Below, one piece after another: positions 33,244 through 46,594 of a DNA stretch of 64,000 nucleotides. A program made the translations under genes and the position numbers. The number at the start of each line of letters is the position of its first letter. Position 1 is the first letter of the stretch. Location: assembly GCA_958298945.1 (NCBI GenBank), contig OY282610.1, positions 38,075,667 to 38,139,666 on the forward strand, read 5' to 3'. This DNA is from Atherix ibis (Eukaryota; Arthropoda; Insecta; Diptera; Athericidae). Under the pieces are notes generated by a model. The model saw only the letters and a program-made list of their open reading frames with translations, did no database searches and was not told where the DNA came from.

Positions 33244-36200
33244 GTAAAATATAAATAAGTATATAAGCTGGTATCCTGTGATACTGAATGCTCAGCCTAT
33301 GGAAGTATTGTAGATGGAAAATTGATAGAAATTTAGACAGTTACAATCAGAATCGATGTAGATGCGAGTACTCGCACCACACCATTATGCGAGTTTTCGG
33401 TTTCGCGTGCGGCAAAATCCTACCTCGATTTTGATACTTTCCCACACTACTGCTCCAACTCCCATAAAGGCTATAAAAGGATTTTATATCAGAGTCATTT
33501 TCATCCTCCTTTCAAAATTCTAAGAGATTCATTTTATTTGCCTTCTTTTCAGAGTCTTTACAATTTTTTACGTTTACTAGCATTTTCCATTTTGATGGCA
33601 TTTTTCTTTTTTTGGTTTCGTAATTTTTTTATCCTCAACTTACACTTGTATCGGTCTAACGATTTTCTCTTATTATGCGTCTTTTGTTATTCAATCGCTT
33701 TTCAGAGTCATTTTTTCAATTTTTTTTCCTTTTTCTATTTAGAGGCTTTCATATCTAACATAGCAAAATATCAAAAGGACCAAAATTGAAAAGACTGACC
33801 GAAGAATCCCGACTATATATGTGTATACATTTGAGTATATATGTATATGCTGCCATTTAACAGCAACTGTTCGTCTTAGTTTATGATCCACAAAAAAAAT
33901 CCTCTTTCTTATACAATATTATCTTCGTAGAAAGGATCAAAAACTATATTGCATCTACGGGTATATGCCTAGCAGTATCTGTGCATACGATTATACCTCT
34001 GTACACAGAATGATACAAATTTGTATCTACATTTTGACATATATATATATATATATAGTTGGTGTATGGTCTCATATACTTATAAACATAAATCAAGCTA
34101 TTGATACTCTATACGCACATAGACTTTTTCGTCCTTCTTTTTTTTGTGGATTAGCAAAAAGAGTGAAATGGACTAAAATCAAAAGCTTCAGCACAAAGCT
34201 TTTAAATAATAAAGAAAAAATTGTATAAATTTTAAGTATGAAAAGACGAATAGCTAAAAGAATGAAAACTTTATTGCGATGATGAAGAGAGGAGTTGGTA
34301 AATAAGGGATAAAGGAACAAAATCGAAAAATATATAAGCAAAAACTATAAAATTGCTTTACTTATTTGGAAGCAAGGGAATAACGAAGAAGCATTGTTGA
34401 AAAGGGCTGTGAAGAAAATAAAAGTGCTTCGAAAGTAATCCTTTTGTGGTTGGACAATTTGCTATCAATTTAAGAATCCATAAAGAATCAATTCAGCAAT
34501 GTTCCTCTCGCGTATTCTTATCCTTTTTATATCACATGACAACCTTTTCACCAATCAATTTTACCCTCTATCCAAACTCCTATATTTTTCTGGATCATTT
34601 TCTTTATCTAATAAATAATGCCATTCTACCTTCTCTTCTTCGACCATTTCACGGTACTCTGCATCCTTAAAAATGATTTTCTTCAATTTTTTTTTCTCTT
34701 CACTTTTAAAACCGTTTTGTGGTCAATCCTTTTCTATGATCATCTTCTTTTGTCTATGGTATTTACATCGTTCGCTCCTTTTTCTTTATATTTTCATTCA
34801 ATTGAATTTATTTTCGTATAATTTATTTTTGTTAAATATATACAATAACAAAAACGTTTCCCTTCAATTTTTTTTATAAAACCAACCCTATCTTCATATT
34901 TGAGAGTAGTTTTTTTTTATTGTAAAATTACATCAACATCATCTCAATCAATCAATTTCTCAAAATCATCATCGACACTCATTTTATTCGATTTCAGTTT
35001 GACTTTTTAAATTTACCTTTTTCGAAATGATGATTACTTTATTATTTTTAGAGCCTAATTTGGTTTTCTTTTCTTTTCATAAAGTAAAATTCCTATTGAA
35101 GAACCCACCCGATTTTGATTTTAATTAATTTTCTGTCCTTTTCAAATTTATCTGCATTCTTTTCTTCTACAATAACTTTTAAGTACTTTAAGGGTACGTG
35201 CTGTTCTCTTATTTTTTTTTTTTTTTTGCAATCGAAACTATTGGGAAAAAATATTCCGTATTAAATCTAAAACTTATAGAAGAAAAAAAATGGAACATAC
35301 TAAGTGACTATGTGTAAAAAAATCTTCGTTTTTTTAACAAGTCCATCGGATTAAGGTCATATTATTATACTATACGGTTTCGATGTGCTTTCAACCCGAA
35401 ATTTTCATATTAACCACTGTTTCTGTACTCATTCTCATCACTATTCACCATAAAATTCGTTAGCATTATTATCTTCGTCATCACCTTCATCACCAACTTC
35501 GCCATCACAAGCAACATCCTCGACACTATCTTCAGCTTCATCGTCATCACCATCAACATCATCAACCATCGTCTTCATCTTCATAGTCATTACGGTCCTG
35601 ATTCCTTACAGCGAAACGCTTCAATTTTTATGGCACCACTCAAGTCTTTAAGTTCTTGAACGATGAATGAAAGAGTTTCAGAAATTAACGTGTTTCGTTG
35701 TGGTTCAAATAGAGGATGATATGGCCCGGTTTGGCCTCATTTATTCGTATTTTAACCAAATCTTATACACACTGGTCCACAGATACATATTGTTATATAT
35801 AGACACACACACACAAATACACATTCAGCCGCATATTAATGTAAACACATTCATCTTGACCCGAAAAACTTTCATCGCTAACCAACACACCATCCTTTCG
35901 GAACAGCCATCATTCCAACTCATTCACTATTTTACGTTAACCGTTTACAATGCTTCTTCTTCTTTTTCTACTTCTATATACTATTTCTCTTTACCCTGAT
36001 TCCCAGTCATCCTAACATCTAACCAAATATATTTCACCATCGAATATATCCTTCTTACGGTATAATGCTCCGGGAAATCAAAAGGATAATGAAGTACAAT
36101 AGAGGTCAGCACAGAACAGTAGTTCCTTCATGGTCGATAGATGATGTTATAGCGTGCACTCTCGTTAACACAAGTGCGAGTACATCAGCTGTAAACACTT

Positions 36201-36439
36201 CCAGGAGAATAATCCTCAGCTATTTACATGATGTCGTATGCGAATAGAATAGAATTATTGCTTACTATTATGGATTTTAGAGGGTATTCAAATGTAAAAT
36301 ACAACATATTAAAGATTTTTTTTTTTGCATTTACGACTATTTTACAATAAGACGCAGATTTTTTAAGTAACAGTAAGATAACACATAAGAGAGGAGTAAA
36401 CATCCATTGATGCTTTTCGAAATCGTGAGATTTACTCTA
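33244..36439. other. AT-rich non-coding stretch with microsatellites
   Basis: Contains a (TA)n run at about 34038-34060, poly-T tracts at 35212-35226 and 36318-36327, and the ATC-type repeat at 35455-35600. The many Phe/Leu-rich open frames (for example 33538-33789 and 34446-34879) reflect T-rich composition. No conserved motif was seen. Confidence 0.4.
35455..35600. repeat. ATC/TTC trinucleotide-rich tract
   Basis: Imperfect CATCAC, CATCTTC and CAACATCATC repeats over about 145 bp. No open frame with expected flanks accompanies it. Confidence 0.75.
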
Positions 36440-37870
36440 GGTTTAATTTCATAAAGTTAGGAAATATCGTGGCCGGGGACGAAATGTAAGGACAGCTCTC
36501 TGACAAGAGTATTACTATAGAATTGTTTGTAATGATTAACAGACGCACGAAACATCGAGGTCGCGATGGATTACACTAAATAGGGCACATTAACAATTGC
36601 TCGAAGACTTTTTGATTAGAGGAATTGGATTCGAATGAAATTGGAATCCTTGGTTGACCCCTAAAGTTCTATTTTCTATGTCCATATGGGTCTGATTACC
36701 GTACTTTTTCGTCAACTGTCAGTTTTGTCTAAATGTTTTTATAGTTGTCGTGTATCAAACGTTTATCTATGTACAGTCCTAAGTAACGTTCCTATTATTT
36801 TTCTAGAACAATATTACCTTTAATAAGTATGGAAGGGGATGGTTCTTGCTAAAGAGTAAAAGTAACATGAACACTTTTTTCTCGTTTGTTTTTACTCTCC
36901 ACTTTCTGCACTAGTTTTGAAGGGAATCAATATGGTTTTGTAAATGGTGGATGGCAGTATTTTGGTTATTATGATATGATAGAATGGGAGTGTCATCGGG
37001 CATAAATATTATATAAGAGAGGGCCAAGAATATTACCCTGAGGAACACTAGCAAGGATAGGGATTTTGTCGAAAAATTCGATATTTTAAATTATTTGAAA
37101 ATATTTATCGGAGAGGTAGGATTTGATGATGAGCGAATAAGTATGGGGAAGGATTATTTTGAGCTTCCAGAGTAGTCTATGGTACCATACTTGGTCAAAT
37201 GCATTAGAGATATCTAGACATACGCCTGGATAATGCTCCTTCTGCTCAAGAGAAGATGCTACAACACGATTACACTTTTGACTTGTCGAATGTTGGGTTC
37301 CAAATCTAAACTGCTTATTGGGAATAATGTTGCTACCCTCCATAATGGGGTATAAGCATTTGAGGATAAATTTTTCGAGGATTTTTGCTTGGATTGGAAA
37401 GAAGCTTATGAGTCTGTACGAAAAAACTATACTAATTTGGTTTGTTGGGTTTCGGGATAATTTTAATTAAAAAAATAATTTCTAAAGTAAGCGAAGATGT
37501 GAAGTGTACTATTATAAATATGTGTGATAAAAAGGATTACTTTTTTAGAACATTGTTTTAGGATATCATAGCCAGGAGCTTTTTTACTGGGAAGATGAGA
37601 TATATAAGTTGGTTTAGTTCAGAAGGAGTAAAGTCGTTGATGTCTTCGTGTAGTGTAAAATTATTAAATAGAAGTTTTGCAAAAATATCTCCTTTTTCTC
37701 TGTCAGTTTTTATCCAAAGTTACATTATTTTTACCTAATGGGATGAGTGGCAGTTTTGTGTTTAAATATGCGTTTGGTAGCTATCCAAAGTGATTTGTTA
37801 TTCGTAAATGATGCTTATAGTCAGCGAATCGTTCATTAGTTTTGATGCAAAAACAAAAAAAACAAATTAA
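36440..37870 (-). pseudogene. Jockey-like LINE relic, RT domain
   Basis: Minus-strand reading, from high to low coordinate: the pre-finger stretch with YRLISFFPIQAKILEKF (37400-37350), the finger/palm segment in a clean 85-codon frame (37343-37086) with GTQHSTSQKCNRV and YPGVCLDISNAFDQVWYHRL (first catalytic Asp region), then VPQGNILGPLLYNIYA (about 37055-37005), then the catalytic YADD split by one extra base (TATGCC then GATGAC, about 37000), then LQNHIDSLQN, and a C-terminal VIHRDLDVSC stretch near 36550. Order and motifs fit the Jockey clade. There are several frameshifts and stops and no 5' end. It is the most complete copy of the LINE family also seen at 3188-4437 and 47500-48424. Confidence 0.8.
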
Positions 37871-39039
37871 ACTGAGAAATCGAAAATATTATGTGATAAA
37901 ATATAACGAAAATTAAGTGGGAATTTTCCACCCATTTTTGCGTTCGTTTCAGTTAAATTCCTTTTTTTTTCTCCATGGAAATTTTTAAAAAAATTCACAA
38001 TTTTTGTAAACAGAAATTTTCACCAATATATAATGGTGGGTGTTAAAATTTGTATTTTGTTTAATAATAATTGTAATTTTTTGGAGTTTTTTATTTTTTT
38101 TTTAAATTTGCTGAATTAATTTCACAAAAAAAAATTAAATAAAAAGTTATCCAGATAAAAAGAAGATAATTATTTATGAAGAATAAAAATTTTATGGGGC
38201 ATGAAAATTAATTTTTTTACAGAACTTTGCATTAACTTTTTTATTAGAGTAAATAATATGTTGGGGCTCAAAAAGTATAGTCGTGAAAGTATACTTTAAA
38301 AAATTTGTATCAGTAACGAAAACAATTATTTGTTCATTAACCATCAAAGTATGTACAAAAATTATAAATTTTTTTTATAAAAGTGGTGGTTTTCTTAAGC
38401 GATGAGGCTCTAAAAACCCACAAGTGACTATCGAGCAGACAATGCTGAATAAAGATATTTTTAGGAAATATAAGAAAATAAAATTTTAATCAAATTTGCT
38501 GTATTTAAATGGAATTGAATAAAAAAAGCTCCAGTTGAAAATAATTATCAAAAATTCAATATTTTTATTATAAAAAAATTTTAAATATATAATTTTCAGC
38601 TTAAAGAAAATTTTCCCTTTTTCTTAATTTCCATTAATGCATTCGTAAACATACTAAAAGTATCTCTTTAGGAAATGTTGATGAAAATATTCTACAAGAA
38701 ACACAACAAATCAGAACACTTCTCTACCATTGATAAGACATTAAAGTCAATTTCAAAGTTTTTCCATACTGAAAATATTCATAGTGCAATTTTGCCAATA
38801 TATGTTAATATTATTTTAAGGAGAATGAGACTGAAATGTTTCTAGACGGTCAACTATAATATATAACAGCAAATATTATAATTGAAACTAAAATTGATTT
38901 TGGTATGCCTGAGTGGGTGGTTTAGTTAATCAAATTCATCAACATGAATTTAGGGCCAAGTATGCAAGGGCATTAATAATCGAGTGCTCACTTACATTAA
39001 ATTGAAATTGATCAAATAATTACCAGGACCAGTACTCAC
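37871..39039. other. AT-rich stretch, nothing recognised
   Basis: Homopolymer-rich DNA with no inverted ends or conserved motif. Confidence 0.4.
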
Positions 39040-39144
39040 TCGTTGGTGCCAGCAACACACTTTGGTGATTTGTTGGGAAAAACTTTAGCACGGGGCAAAG
39101 ATAAATCATCTTGACGGCGATGATGGTGATTATTTTGAAAGAAT
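39040..39144 (-). CDS. Candidate host exon on the minus strand
   Basis: Read on the minus strand, ATTACCATCAACAG is followed by 105 nt and then the strong donor GTGAGTACTGG (39039-39029). One frame is open across it. It gives FFQNNHHHRRQDDLSLPRAK then VFPNKSPKCVAGTN, with phase 2 introns on both sides. The C-terminal half has normal amino-acid composition, a Cys, and GC content above its surroundings. The acceptor is only moderate. The open frame extends about 15 codons upstream of it to a TGA, so another acceptor is possible. No family was recognised. It lies on the opposite strand from the exon at 33139, so they cannot be one transcript. Confidence 0.38.
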
Positions 39145-42100
39145 CTGTTGATGGTAATAATACTATTAGAGAGAAGCAAATTGTCCCCTCAAAATAGTTG
39201 TGTAACTCGTTAAAAACATAAAAAAATTAAAAGAAGAAGAAAAAAAATTTACGAGACCTCATACCAGTTACATAGTTGCCAGTAAAAAATCTTTGAAGGG
39301 AAATTGAACACACTTCATATGATTATTCGTAAAAACTTTGTTGATAAATGCATCTATGATTATTACGAGTATCATTCAATTATTACTGATTGTGCATCAT
39401 CTTTAAATATGAACAAGTATCCAATAATAAGCAATATATTTCTATTATACTCAATTCCAATCATAAGACCACCTGGACAGACCAATTGAATTCATTACGA
39501 AAGTACTCACACTTAACAATCTACAAGGACTTGTAATCACATCAAAAATAAAAAAATGGGAAAAAATACAAAAACAAAATCTTTACTTCCAAATTGAAAA
39601 TGTAGAATCTTTTCGTAAAGTTCATCCAACTAAAAGTCAGTTCAAATTTTAAGTAAATAGAATATTTGCAATTGAAATTGAATTTTCTTTAGCTTATTTC
39701 TGAACTAATCATTGATGAGAAGAAAATCGTGGTTCTTTTTTCTTAAATGTAATCTACAAATACACGTTTATATATAATAAGTGAATTTTGTAAAATGTCA
39801 ACAAAAAAATAAACTCGTACAAGAAAAAAAGGACTTTTGTGCACTTTAAACTTCTTAACAAATACTATCATACAATTATTAGCAGAGATGACTCTGCTTG
39901 CCCTTTTTAGACAATCGTTTTATAAATCATAAGGGTTGCCGATTACTTTGTTAACCCCTTCCTTTGTACATAGTACAGGGAATAACAATTTCTATTTGGT
40001 ATAAGACCGTACGTACACATTAAGATATCAAACAAACATTTGTTGAAAAGAATATTTACATTTATAATTATAGAAAGAGTTTGAATTAGAAGGGATGCCA
40101 AATTGGGGAGGGGAGATATGTCAATAGAATTCGAATAGAGACGATAGACAAAGAGATACAGATATGAAAGTGGAATGAAATGTCGCTAAATGAATACATA
40201 TAGAATGAGGGACATCACACCTTATAGCCCTTATTCTACTGTAAGGGAAGAATATTATTTGTATAAAGCCTATTGTTTCAGTGAGAGAAGAGACTAAATA
40301 TTTTTCTGCTTATAACAACTACTAACTACTATCCCCCATCAATTGTGTGCCACCTTTAGCTATATTGAATGCTGTTGGTTAGTATTCAGCTACCAGAGTA
40401 TATTGAAATGTTTCTCTGTCGTACAGCGTAAAGTGTCATAGAAGATAATAGAAAATGAAATGTAAATCCGCTGAATTATTGTTTGTACGAAAGCGCACAG
40501 AACAACAATACAAAATTTAGGGGTTGGATTCATAGAAATAGCAAGAAGAATGGTAATAGTGATAGTGCTGGATGGAAATTGGAGCGGCTACAAAAGGAGT
40601 CATTGAAATAAACGAGCGTTTCAAACAGAAACATCAGCTCACCCATCCAAAGGGAATTTTCGAATAGCCTCTTCTATTGGACCATACTAATCGTATCTAG
40701 TCTTGTTTTTGGCTAAAGGTAGTGGCGAACGTGCTGAACCAACCAGACCATCAACCGAACCATATTCAATATTAGGTCCACCATTGTGCCAGCATCCCTA
40801 ATAGAATGTCGCAAACAATATGAATTATAATGTAGCGCCTTCGGTGTGCCCAATTTAGTTGTGGACTGGTTTCGGCTTCAATTATTCCAACCCATACGGC
40901 GAACATCATCCTTACAATCCGATTCGTAATTGCCCGTCAGCCTTAAATACAATCAATTTCTCTATATGATGTATATCCGTACTCATACTTATTTATATTC
41001 ATGCACCGTGATTCCTTTCAAGACACATATGCCTTTCTAGCCACATTAATGCGATATGTGCTGCAGGTGGAACGACCTTGTTACTCGCATCAGATAATAT
41101 GCGTAACTTTTCAGAACCAACTGATTATGGAATGGCACAATAGATATCTACCTACCTTGTCCTGAAATCATATGAGTTAATATTGCTCATATCAAGCTGG
41201 TACAGATGAGTTCAGCATAAAGTATATCAAACAACACAGGAAGAATACAGGAAATTCGCTCAACACTTTCTTTCCTTCCTATTACAACTGAACAAACTCA
41301 ACATTTCTTATTACATATTATATTTCTCCTTTTCCGATTTTCTTTGCAGTTTTTCTCTTATTTTCTATTTTGAGAATTTTTTTTTTTATATAAAATCCTT
41401 TTTTTTTTACTTTTCCTTTTATTCCATACTGAGAATTTTCCTGAACACGCGATACATTACTTCCTTTCCATGGCTACAGGAAGTTAACTCGACATTCTCT
41501 CGTACGACGCACTTTCCAAATAAATACCATCAGCGCGTTCCATACAATCCTGAATAGTCGCCATAAAACTAAGTAATTTGTACTTTTTTAAATATACGAC
41601 CATCTATTCAGGTAGATAGTTTTAGATAAGAAAACCCAAATAGTATCTACTCGGCCACATAGTTTAGTATTTATTATTTTTCCTTAATGAGAATTTCTTC
41701 GAATCATTTTACAATATGACCTTTTTCGGAAGTAAGGCGGCACAGAACTATAAAGACAAAAAATATTTGGAGGGGAAAAAAGCTCTCTCAGACTAAATGC
41801 AAAACTCATCCGGAACCAAAGTAATCCAAGTTTAAAGTCTATAATGGAAATTCAAGTAATATGGCGGACTAATTTGAAATTTCCTTCATTATTCATTGTT
41901 AGCTTAATCCTTTTTCTTAGCATTTCTGTTAATTATGCCTAACCGTGATGATTCTAAAGAGCATTTTCTCAATGAATTACACTAAATCACCATCTGTTCA
42001 CTTGCGTGCAATTTTCCAACAAATTTCCCTACCCCCCCCCCTCCCCAACCAAAACTAAACGGATTTTGGTTAAATCTACATCAGTCCAACCACATGTCTA

Positions 42101-43995
42101 CCGCATCACCTTAAATTGTATCGGATATGTTCGTGGTGTCCAAAAAAAAAAAAAAACTTTCAACAAATCCATCTGCTCAACTCTTCCACAGAGAGGCTTT
42201 GGAGCTTCGCTAATCCACCATCATCTCTCTCTACTCACCCTTAAACAAATCTACCAAAATTATCCTCCTACCAACAGCCTCTCATCCCTTATTTGTCTAG
42301 TTGGTTGATATTCACAATACTATTACCCCTCCCCCCCCCCCCCACCCTTCTAAACCTATTGTTAATCCCTTATTGTTAGGACTTTATATTAAAGTCTACT
42401 GGCCATACAAATCTATTGTTGTACACAAACAAGCATTCACAAGGTTGCCATCAAAATTTATGAATACCCCCAAAACCCTTCTCAACACCCCTACCCTAAG
42501 TCACAGCACAATAATAAGAAGAGCTCAGGATACCTAGTCGGTATTTTAGGCCATTAAACACAAATTAGAATGACTTTAATTTTATAGCTTTATTACGGGA
42601 ATACTAGGAGTATCTGAAGAATTGAGAAAATCAGCCACATTTGGTATTTTCTGTTAAACTGTACGAGTATCATCTATTCATCATTGTCAGACAAGTGAAA
42701 TAAACTTGAAATAATATTCAATACGATAGATATACACAGGCACATAGTAGAAGTTCTCTTGGTTATGAAAAAATTACAAGTTTTTAATTTTATTTTCAAG
42801 TTAAAAATAACCGCTAATTTGTTAAGGGATGGCTAAATTTAATGTACAACTTGGATCGATACCTATGATGATAATAAAAAGGGATAATCATATCTAAAAT
42901 TGTATTGTTGTTGTTGTTATTATTTTTAACTTGCAATAAAACAAAATTATTTAAAAACTTTTTTTTTCTGTCAACAAATTAAAATTCTCCAGTAAACTTT
43001 CAATAAGTCAAGCTTCAAAAAAAAAAAAAATAATAATAAAAAATTCGTTTACTTATTAATTCATTTACTGTAATGGATTAATTTAAAAAAAAAAAAAGGG
43101 AATAAGGAAATATTTCCATAAACTGATAAATAAATGTGTTTTTATATATAAAAACACACGTAAATAATTTCATTCAATAAAAACTGATTGAAATTGAGTG
43201 AAATTGAAAACGAAATTAAAATCAAACACTGAACTCTGCTGTGACATGTAATGAAATGTGAAATGGTTTTTTAAAGAAGGTAAATAAACAAAATGTAAAA
43301 AAAAAAACTTATTTAATATTGTAATTTCCTTTAATATAGCGAAAAATATTACACTTTCAAAATACGAGTTAATATTGGTGAACTGTCCTCAATACGTAAT
43401 CAATCAATCGTGATAACAACTGGACTAATTTGCCTGTTCTGGTGAAAATGTTCCATTCGTCATCGATTCTATGACAAGTGCTCATATAATGAGAAATGTC
43501 AACGGTATCCCCTATTTTGATCGATTTCGAAATTTGTATAATATACGAAAAGTACACTCTATCCTCATTTTTGGAGCAGATCACGGCTATGGCTAATTAT
43601 CGTACATGCATTCAAACATATATGGTATATGTAAAGACCTACGGGGGAGTAGTAGGTGAGAACTAACAAATTGTTAGGGTGTTATTCACATATTAGCGCA
43701 GAGAGAATTAAAATTTGATCTTCAATAATTCAATCAATCGTCCACAGTGGCGTGCAGAGATTTGTTTTTATTGTGCACATTTTTTTCTCCCCTCCTTAAT
43801 TGCAAAGGAGTCGAAAAATTTCAATTTTTTTATTTGATTTTAATTTAATTTGGCAATAAATTTGAATCAAGCATTTTGAATAGAATATTTATTGATATTA
43901 TGACTTTTTTCATACTTAAAACTATGGTTTTTTTTTGCAATGGAAGAGAATATTTACAATTTTTTTGAAAATGTAATTTTCAGAACTCGATCCTA
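39145..43995. other. Long stretch without a recognised gene; C-rich tracts
   Basis: Mixed AT-rich DNA with a GC-richer patch at 40640-41200, where forward and reverse frames are all open over about 90 bp, so no strand can be chosen. C-runs sit at 42031-42045 (C10 T C4) and 42326-42346 (C4 T C13 A C3). They explain the Pro-rich ORFs at 42006-42537. No transposon ends were seen. Confidence 0.4.
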
Positions 43996-44938
43996 TATAC
44001 AGGGTGCTTTTTATGTTCCAGCTCGATTTTGTTTGGCTGCCATTTTAGTTTGAATGACACGTGTCTATTGGCATTTGACAGTTGTTAAGATGTGTTAATA
44101 ACAAATTATTTTTATGAGCATTTAATACTGCAACAACGTGTCGAAATTATTAAAATATTTTATTTAAATAATTCTTAAATTGTGATTATGCGGAGAAAAT
44201 TAATCAAGTCAACTATTCAGCTTGTAAAGAATTTTTTTAAAAATATAGGCAACAATTAAGCCAACGTACACCTGAAAAGATTGATGCAGTGAGGCAGAGT
44301 ATTGCTGTCATCGATGTCATGTACAAGAATTGGAAATATCTTCAACATATTTGTTAAAAATGCTCAAAAAGGATTTGTATTTTTATTCATTACAATTTAA
44401 TTGACTTAACAGCTGCAGGCAAATAATCATAAACTGCGATGACACTGGAGTGCTTGAGTCTTACAGCTCGGTAGAGGCAAAAAATAATTATTATGAGCGA
44501 CGAAGTATACTTCGATGCAGCTAGTTTGTTAATAAACATATTAGCCACTATTGGGTCACTGGAAACCATCAATTGATACCCCAAAGACCACTAGACCCTC
44601 GTAAAGTAACTGTATGGTGCGGCATTTGAGTCCTATTTTTTTCAGGATCCTGGAGGTAATGGTGAACGTTATCGGAACATGTTGGAAAACTGTCTTTTGC
44701 CCGAATTGGATCAATTAGGCCTTACTGAACATGTCGTTCCAACAAGACGGTGCCTCATCATATAGAGTTCGAGCTACGATGCAAATTTTGAGAAAAAATT
44801 TTCCCTGCCGAATAATGTCAAAAACTGGTGATATCGACTGGCTCCATAAAGGCTCCCGATTTTTTCGTATGAGGGTACTTAAAAGAAAAGGTGCCCACTA
44901 ACAAATAATATCAACTTTAATTTGCTTCCATTGTTGAC
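43996..44938 (+). pseudogene. DUF4817/DDE_3-type transposase relic (copy E1)
   Basis: Starts at ACAGGGTGCTTTTTATGTTC, resembling an element end. Plus-strand fragments follow in family order: QQRVEIIKIFYLNNS (DUF4817 helix-turn-helix region), RTPEKIDAVRQSI, SDEVYFDAAS (first catalytic block, SDEAHF in relatives), VKLYGAAFE, then GERYRNMLENCLLPELDQLG, FQQDGAS (second catalytic Asp, retained) and GDIDW...RVLKRKGAH near the C-terminus. Frameshifts and stops are scattered throughout. The relic is cut at 44940 by the pogo-like element. Confidence 0.7.
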
Positions 44939-44940
44939 TA

Positions 44941-46314
44941 CAGTAGAACCACGTTTTTACAACACATTTTTGAAGGGTAGATTGGGGTTAGAAATTTTTT
45001 TTTTTTTCAATTTAAAATTATTTTTTATTTAGAAAATTAGGCAAATCGGTTTATAAATCGATAAAAAAGTTTTATCTTGTGCGTTTTCAATGGTAGTAAA
45101 GAAGATTTTAAGACCCTCAATATGCCTTATAGTATCTTATTTTGTTGGAATTGGATTGATTAAGTTTACCTATACTTCAGGAGATAATTCTTCGTCGGTT
45201 TCGTTTTCGTGTTAGGGACTATCCACAGATGTCATCACGTTAATGTCGACGGCCCTGTAATTTTTTAAATATTCGGTAGAAATTTGTTCGCAGCAATTAA
45301 TAGCATTGTACTCCGTATTATCTTCTACTCATCGCTAATATTTTCTATGTCATCTTTTTGTTCCTTAATGATTCCAGCTTTTCGAAAACAAATTTTTGAT
45401 CATTATTTCGTCAATTTCTCCCCATGCCTTAATATCGTAATATAAAATAGATACCTTAAAATTTTTTAAATCTTCTCCTCGTTCTAATTTATGATAAAAA
45501 TATTAGTACAAGCTTTTGCGGTAGTAAAGTTTGAAAGTACTGATTATTCCTGAGCCCAATGCCTGCAATTCACTAGTACAGTTTAAAGGGAAAAGGGCTA
45601 ATTTTATATTCTCATTTTAAGTCATCCATTCTTTTTTATTGGTAACTTCTCACTACTATATGAATTTCTAATCAAAAGTACAGTGATTCTGATTTTACTT
45701 AATTTTCCTCCACGACAAGTTTCACTCTTAAACGCGAATGTCTTCGAGGGAAGAACATCGAAAAACAGACCTGTTTCTTTAGCATTAAAAATATCCCTTG
45801 GAGCATAGAGTAGAAACATCCGTCTGGTTCCAATCTTCAGCGATCTTCAAATCAAAAACTTCGAGATTCCCCTCAAACTGATCTATACACCACAGAGTGC
45901 GTCTTCTTGAAATGATCAATCCAGCCATTTGATGCAGTAAATCCTTCGAGACGCTATGTGCAGAGCCTTCATAGAATAGATATTTAATCTTGAATTAATG
46001 GACCACGAACTGCCATATTGGACATATTAATCCTTAAGAATTTCTCCCATTTCATCGTATTTAGAAGGTCGTAGTATGTGCAAATGTTTTTTTCGCAAAG
46101 TTGTAATGAGCATCCCCAAATTCCGCGCGAGCATAACACGTGAACCAACGTGCTTAATTAATTTTTTTTGAAAATGTTCCTTTTTTCTTGAATCGATAAT
46201 GTTTTTCTTTGCTGAAATATTTTAAATATTTCAAACGTCAACTGCGGATACTAAATTTACAAAAATAAAACGTGAAAACATGAATTCCAGGCACGTAAAA
46301 CCGGGATTAGACTG
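44941..46314 (-). mobile_element. pogo/Tigger-like element relic (~1.37 kb)
   Basis: The left end, CAGTAGAACCACGTTTTTAC (44941-44960), has the typical pogo/Tigger terminus and follows a TA. An imperfect inverted partner lies at 46294-46314 (about 15 of 21 positions), without an intact TA. The transposase relic reads on the minus strand between them. The element lies directly behind DUF4817-type relic E1, whose C-terminal coding stops at its left edge. Confidence 0.72.
45050..46180 (-). pseudogene. pogo/Tigger-like transposase relic, first catalytic Asp lost
   Basis: Minus-strand fragments in order: ARWFTCYARA and FAKKTFAH near the N-terminus, then EGNLEVFDLKIAEDWNQT, then the 65-codon frame at 45819-45622 with RDIFNAKETGLFFDVLPSKT followed by TCRGGKLSKIRITVLL. 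The family's NADETGLFF block carries the first catalytic Asp, which here is Lys. Downstream, a decayed C-terminus continues to about 45050. Numerous stops are present. DDE_1-type Tigger/pogo proteins, related to CENP-B and jerky, are the nearest known relatives. Confidence 0.75.
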
Positions 46315-46317
46315 TCT

Positions 46318-46590
46318 TTTTGAATTCAGTTAAAATTTTCAGAATTCGATTTTATTGTGAATGTTTTGAAATTTATTTCAATTATTTTCGAACTCAATTG
46401 CATTATAAGCTTTTTGAAATTCAGTTCGAACTTATAGAATTCTAGTGTAAATTTAGTTACATATTTTTGAACTCGACACTATTATGAATAATTCGAAATT
46501 TAATGTAATTTCTAAAATTTGTTTCTATTGTGAATCATTTCGAATTGAGTTCAAATTTCCGAAAGTCGATTCTATTATCGCGAAGGAAGG
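46318..46590. repeat. Degenerate ~50 bp minisatellite, block 1
   Basis: Built from variants of TCGATTCTATTGTGAA, TTTCGAAATT and GAATTCAGTTAAAATTTTC. The same array continues at 47130-47320 and 48425-49150, split by LINE-derived sequence. Confidence 0.7.
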
Positions 46591-46594
46591 AAAT

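Noticed and set aside
35667..35999. 110-codon plus-strand ORF
   Set aside because: Contains a CA/ACAC simple-repeat segment and no domain; composition suggests chance.
40715..40805. FN3-like segment reading GSGERAEPTRPSTEPYS
   Set aside because: Forward and two reverse frames are all open because the stretch lacks TA-rich triplets, and there is no convincing donor. Not enough to call an exon.
42006..42537. Two Pro-rich plus-strand ORFs
   Set aside because: The Pro runs come from the C10 and C13 homopolymers; nothing else supports coding.
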